From assembly GCA_025464545.1 (NCBI GenBank), contig JAODMA010000403.1, positions 1-8,459 on the forward strand: a stretch of 8,459 nt of DNA, given 5' to 3'. This stretch comes from Arthrobacter sp. Lineage in GTDB: Bacteria; Actinomycetota; Actinomycetes; Actinomycetales; Micrococcaceae. Each line of letters begins with the position of its first letter. Position 1 is the first letter of the stretch. A model generated the notes under the pieces. It made no database searches. It saw only the letters and a program-made list of their open reading frames with translations, and was not told the origin of the DNA. This document shows positions 5,682-8,459 of the stretch, piece after piece. The translations under genes and the position numbers were made by a program.

Positions 5682-8255
5682 ATGAAGTGGACCCCCCCTT
5701 TCCCGACCAATCAGAACGGCCGCCGGATCGGGGCCGTTCTTCTCGCGGCCGCGCTTCTCTCCGGTCCGCTGACGGCCCCGCCGGCTGGGGCCGTCGAGCC
5801 CTCACCGGCTTCCACCACCACGCCGGCACAAGCGCGCCCGGTGGAAGGGGCACAGGGCGCCCCATCGGCGCCAGCACCCGCCCCCACGCCATCGCCAGAG
5901 ACGGCGCAGCCGGCGCCGGCGTCCCCGCCCACGATTACGGCGGCGCCGAAACCAAGTCCAGCTCTCGATCCGTCATCCGACGCGGGCAAGGCCGCGATGG
6001 CTCAGGCCGTCGGACCGGGTGGCGCCGAGATGGGCCAACGCTCTCCCCGTATATCCGGCGGTAAGGCAGCGACTACCCAGGCGCTGACGACAGAGGGCAC
6101 GTGGACGCCGACGTTCGGGATCCAAGGTTTGGACGTCAGCGGTCACCAGCCGAGCATCAACTGGCAGGAGCAATGGAACGGTGGGGCGCGCTTCGCGTAT
6201 GTCAAAGCCAGCGAAGGCAACTACTACACCAACCCCTTGTTCGGCTCGCAGTACCAGGGATCCCGCAATGTGGGAATGATCCGCGGCGCCTACCACTTTG
6301 CGATCCCGAACTGGTCATCCGGTGCCAACCAGGCCCGGTACTTCGTCCAAAACGGCGGCGGCTGGAGCGCCGACGGCTCCACCCTGCCGCCGGTGCTCGA
6401 CTTTGAGTTCAATCCGTACGCCGGGAGGACCATCGAAGGCTTCTACTTCGGGAATACCTGTTACGACATGTCGCCCGGGCAGCTCGCGTCCTGGGTTCAC
6501 GACTTTGGGAACACCGTGCGGTCCCTGACAGGCAGGCTTCCGGTTATCTACACCAACACCTCGTGGTGGAACCAGTGCCTTGGCAACCCGTCCGGGTTCG
6601 GGGATTACCCCTTGTGGGTCGCCTCGTACCCGAGCTCCTTTACGAATAATGCGGGACCGATTCCGACGGCGAGCTGGAGCAGGTACAGCATCTGGCAATA
6701 CAGCAGCACCGGCCCCTTTGCTGGTGACTCAAATGTCTGGAACGGCAGCTACGCTGACCTGAGAGCATTTTCCCGGAACGGCGTTCCGGATTCGGCGTAC
6801 AAGGCAGTAGGGATCCTGGTGGCGTCCACGCCTTCGCTGGGTGCGCAGACGTCAGGCATTGTTTGCGGGCTACGTGATGGCGGCTGTTTCCAGGGTTTCG
6901 CGGGCGGAGTCGTGATGTGGTCCTTGGGCTCCGGCGCGCAGCCGAGCCTAGCCGGGCCGATCCGCAACGCGTGGGCCGGCAGCGGTTACGAGAGCGGCGT
7001 GATGGGCTACCCGACCTCGGCCGTGGTTTGCGGACTAAAAGGCAGCGGATGTTTTCAGAACTATCAACGCGGAGCGATCATGTGGTCGCCGGCCTCCGGC
7101 GCCGCGATAAGCACCTTCGGGGCCATCCGTGACTTCTGGCAGCAGCAGAACTTCGAGAACGGGCCGCTGGGCTACCCCACCTCGAATGCGGTCTGCGGGC
7201 TTAAGAACGGCGGTTGCTTCCAGAACTATCAGGGCGGCACCGTCGTGTGGTCCCCCGCGACCGGCGCCCAGACAGTCCTCCCGGGACCCGTGCAACAGAT
7301 TTGGCAGCGGAACGCTTTTGAAAACGGATTGCTCGGCTATCCAACAGGGAAGCAGTCGTGCAGCGCCGCCGCCAACCAGTGCGTTCAGGCTTTTCAGGGC
7401 GGCACCGCAGCATGGTCACAAACCAACGGCGGCTGGGCCATTCCGCACCCCTCCGCCGCATCTTGGCAACCGGCCGTTGTCGGCTACCCGGTGGGTGCCC
7501 AGGTCTGCGGGCTCCGGGCAAGCGGGTGCTTCCAGAACTTCCAAAAGGGCGTTCTCATGTACGCGCCGACCTCAGGGGCCTTCCAGATTTCGGGGGCGAT
7601 GCTGCGCGAATGGCAGCAGTCCGGCTACGAAAACGGCAGTTTGGGTTACCCGACCAGCGGGCCAACCTGCCAGCTGAAAAACGGAGGCTGCTTCCAGAAC
7701 TTCGAAAAGGCCAGCATCCTTTCCTCCCCGACCACCGGAGCCCACCCGGTCTATGTCGGCCCGTTCCTGAGCACCTGGGGCGGGTCCGGATTCGAAAACG
7801 GCTCCTTGGGCTACCCGACGTCGCACCAGTTCTGCGGCATCAAAAACGGAGGCTGCTTCCAGAACTTTGAAGGCGGCACCATCATGTGGTCCGCCGCCAC
7901 CGGCGCCCAGCCCCTCACCTCCCAGCCCGTCCGCACGGCTTGGGGCAAATCAGGCTACGAAAACGGGAGTCTCGGCTACCCGACCGGCCGCATCGTCTGT
8001 GGTCTGAAGAACGGCGGATGCTTCCAGAACTTCGAGAAGGGTTCGATAATGTGGTCCCCGGCTACCGGAGCCCACCCGATGACACTCGGTCCGATCCAGG
8101 CGGCCTGGAGTCAACAAGGCTTCGAAAACGGCCCCCGCGGATACCCCACCGGAACACAAACGTGCTCCCCCGACCGCTCCTCCTGCACCCAGACGTTCCA
8201 GGGCGGGAAACTCAACTGGACGGCGGCGGCAGGAGTCCGGAACGAGCGCACCTAG
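5682..8255 (+). CDS. Secreted GH25 muramidase (lysozyme) with LGFP-type C-terminal repeats
   Basis: The product is 857 aa. Residues 1-37 form a signal peptide (twin Arg at 14-15, hydrophobic core IGAVLLAAALLSG, probable cleavage after AGA). A Pro/Ala/Thr-rich linker follows (about 38-145). The GH25 domain (about 148-375) has GLDVSGHQ with Asp151, then AYVKASEG, GAYHFA, the catalytic pair LDFE (Asp240, Glu242), YTNTSWW and SIWQYS. GH25 enzymes cut the MurNAc-beta-1,4-GlcNAc bond of peptidoglycan. From about 393 to the end come eight full repeats and one half repeat of about 55 aa with GYPT and CGLKNGGCFQNF, resembling LGFP repeats thought to hold secreted proteins on actinobacterial cell walls. 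There is no LPXTG motif or C-terminal membrane anchor, so binding would rest on the repeats. The frame stays open upstream to GTG 5640 (871 aa). Likely roles are wall remodelling or lysis of other cells; the sequence does not distinguish these. The gene is divergent from the tad operon and ends before a strong hairpin. Confidence 0.93.
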   Translation: MKWTPPFPTNQNGRRIGAVLLAAALLSGPLTAPPAGAVEPSPASTTTPAQARPVEGAQGAPSAPAPAPTPSPETAQPAPASPPTITAAPKPSPALDPSSDAGKAAMAQAVGPGGAEMGQRSPRISGGKAATTQALTTEGTWTPTFGIQGLDVSGHQPSINWQEQWNGGARFAYVKASEGNYYTNPLFGSQYQGSRNVGMIRGAYHFAIPNWSSGANQARYFVQNGGGWSADGSTLPPVLDFEFNPYAGRTIEGFYFGNTCYDMSPGQLASWVHDFGNTVRSLTGRLPVIYTNTSWWNQCLGNPSGFGDYPLWVASYPSSFTNNAGPIPTASWSRYSIWQYSSTGPFAGDSNVWNGSYADLRAFSRNGVPDSAYKAVGILVASTPSLGAQTSGIVCGLRDGGCFQGFAGGVVMWSLGSGAQPSLAGPIRNAWAGSGYESGVMGYPTSAVVCGLKGSGCFQNYQRGAIMWSPASGAAISTFGAIRDFWQQQNFENGPLGYPTSNAVCGLKNGGCFQNYQGGTVVWSPATGAQTVLPGPVQQIWQRNAFENGLLGYPTGKQSCSAAANQCVQAFQGGTAAWSQTNGGWAIPHPSAASWQPAVVGYPVGAQVCGLRASGCFQNFQKGVLMYAPTSGAFQISGAMLREWQQSGYENGSLGYPTSGPTCQLKNGGCFQNFEKASILSSPTTGAHPVYVGPFLSTWGGSGFENGSLGYPTSHQFCGIKNGGCFQNFEGGTIMWSAATGAQPLTSQPVRTAWGKSGYENGSLGYPTGRIVCGLKNGGCFQNFEKGSIMWSPATGAHPMTLGPIQAAWSQQGFENGPRGYPTGTQTCSPDRSSCTQTFQGGKLNWTAAAGVRNERT
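6858..8255 (+). repeat. 8.5 in-frame LGFP-type repeats, each with a Cys-x6-Cys pair
   Basis: The first Cys codon of each unit lies at 6864, 7029, 7194, 7359, 7506, 7668, 7833, 7998 and 8163, so unit lengths are 55, 55, 55, 49, 54, 55, 55 and 55 residues plus a final half unit. The consensus runs VCGLKNGGCFQNF, then a WSPATGA segment, then ENGSLGYPTS. Unit 4 is six residues shorter and has lost the GLKNGG core, and the final half unit has also diverged, yet all nine keep two cysteines separated by exactly six residues. At DNA level 26 bases are identical between units 6 and 7 (7677-7702 and 7842-7867). Confidence 0.92.
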
Positions 8256-8291
8256 CAGCACGCCTTGATTCACCGGGAAGCTGGGTCAACG

Positions 8292-8335
8292 AAGAAGGGT
8301 ATGAGAGCCGCTCCCGCGGCTCTCATACCCTTCTT
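8292..8335. terminator. Perfect 20-bp hairpin, bidirectional terminator between convergent genes
   Basis: Arms 8292-8311 and 8316-8335 pair without mismatch around the loop TCCC. The arms begin AAGAAGGG and end CCCTTCTT, so either strand gives a stem followed by a short U-rich tail (UUCUU) within the stem end. It lies 37 bases after the muramidase stop and 15 bases past the rmlA stop, and so would serve both converging transcripts. Confidence 0.88.
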
Positions 8336-8349
8336 GCGTGGTCGGGCTT

Positions 8350-8459
8350 TCAGGCTCCATACTCCAGAAGGTCCAGCAGGTAGCGGCCGTAACCGCTCTT
8401 CACCAATCGTTCCGCACGCTGGCGCAGCTCCTCATCGGTGAGGAATCCGAGCCGCCACG
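8350..8459 (-). CDS. rmlA: Glucose-1-phosphate thymidylyltransferase, C-terminal end (runs off right edge)
   Basis: The minus strand from 8457 gives 35 codons ending TGA at 8352-8350. The peptide begins [20 protein letters not shown] and ends [15 protein letters not shown]. The pattern 'W...GF(I/L)...L...A..L.KSGYG.YL..L' is the conserved C-terminus of RmlA/RfbA, which makes dTDP-glucose from glucose-1-phosphate and dTTP, the first step toward dTDP-L-rhamnose. The catalytic nucleotidyltransferase part lies outside the window. Rhamnose is a common constituent of actinobacterial wall polymers, so the neighbourhood fits an envelope theme. Only the tail is visible, but the KSGYGRYL signature is characteristic. 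Confidence 0.85.
   Translation of the reverse strand, partial: WRLGFLTDEELRQRAERLVKSGYGRYLLDLLEYGA

Overview
The window is GC-rich with almost no non-coding space inside gene clusters. It uses GTG as well as ATG starts, and its gene content (an actinobacterial-type tad pilus operon, RF2, a GH25 lysozyme with LGFP repeats, RmlA) points to a high-GC Gram-positive. Arthrobacter or a relative in the Micrococcaceae is my best guess from memory of similar proteins; no search was run.

Layout: (1) 1-539, minus strand, the 5' part of prfB (peptide chain release factor 2), which runs off the left edge. (2) 540-644, a very GC-rich spacer with two hairpins. (3) 645 to 5384 (or 5510), minus strand, a compact seven-gene tad/flp pilus operon. 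In transcription order it is tadA/cpaF ATPase, tadB, tadC, a small Flp-pilin-like gene, two TadE-like pseudopilins and a TadG-like protein. Most junctions overlap or touch. The exception is the roughly 137-base spacer between tadC and the pilin gene, which carries a 14-base tandem repeat. (4) About 5385-5681, a divergent regulatory region. It holds a good promoter candidate for the operon and a palindrome overlapping a possible -10 of the right-hand gene. (5) 5682-8255, plus strand, a large secreted muramidase: signal peptide, Pro/Ala linker, GH25 catalytic domain, then eight and a half LGFP-type repeats. (6) 8292-8335, a perfect 20-bp hairpin between convergent genes. (7) 8350-8459, minus strand, the C-terminal end of rmlA (glucose-1-phosphate thymidylyltransferase).

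The tad genes would together build a thin Flp-type surface pilus. TadA powers assembly, TadB and TadC form the membrane platform, the small protein is the likely major pilin, and the TadE/TadG-like proteins are minor pilins. No TadZ/Ssd, prepilin peptidase (TadV/CpaA) or RcpC/CpaB gene lies in the window, so those functions must be encoded elsewhere or be missing. The muramidase and RmlA also act on the cell envelope, so the region as a whole has a cell-surface theme, apart from prfB.

I see no phage, transposon, CRISPR, tRNA or rRNA signal. The most unusual structure is the leader in front of the pilin gene. There the tandem repeat creates a chain of tiny reading frames joined by ATGA overlaps, and the last one ends inside the pilin ribosome binding site.
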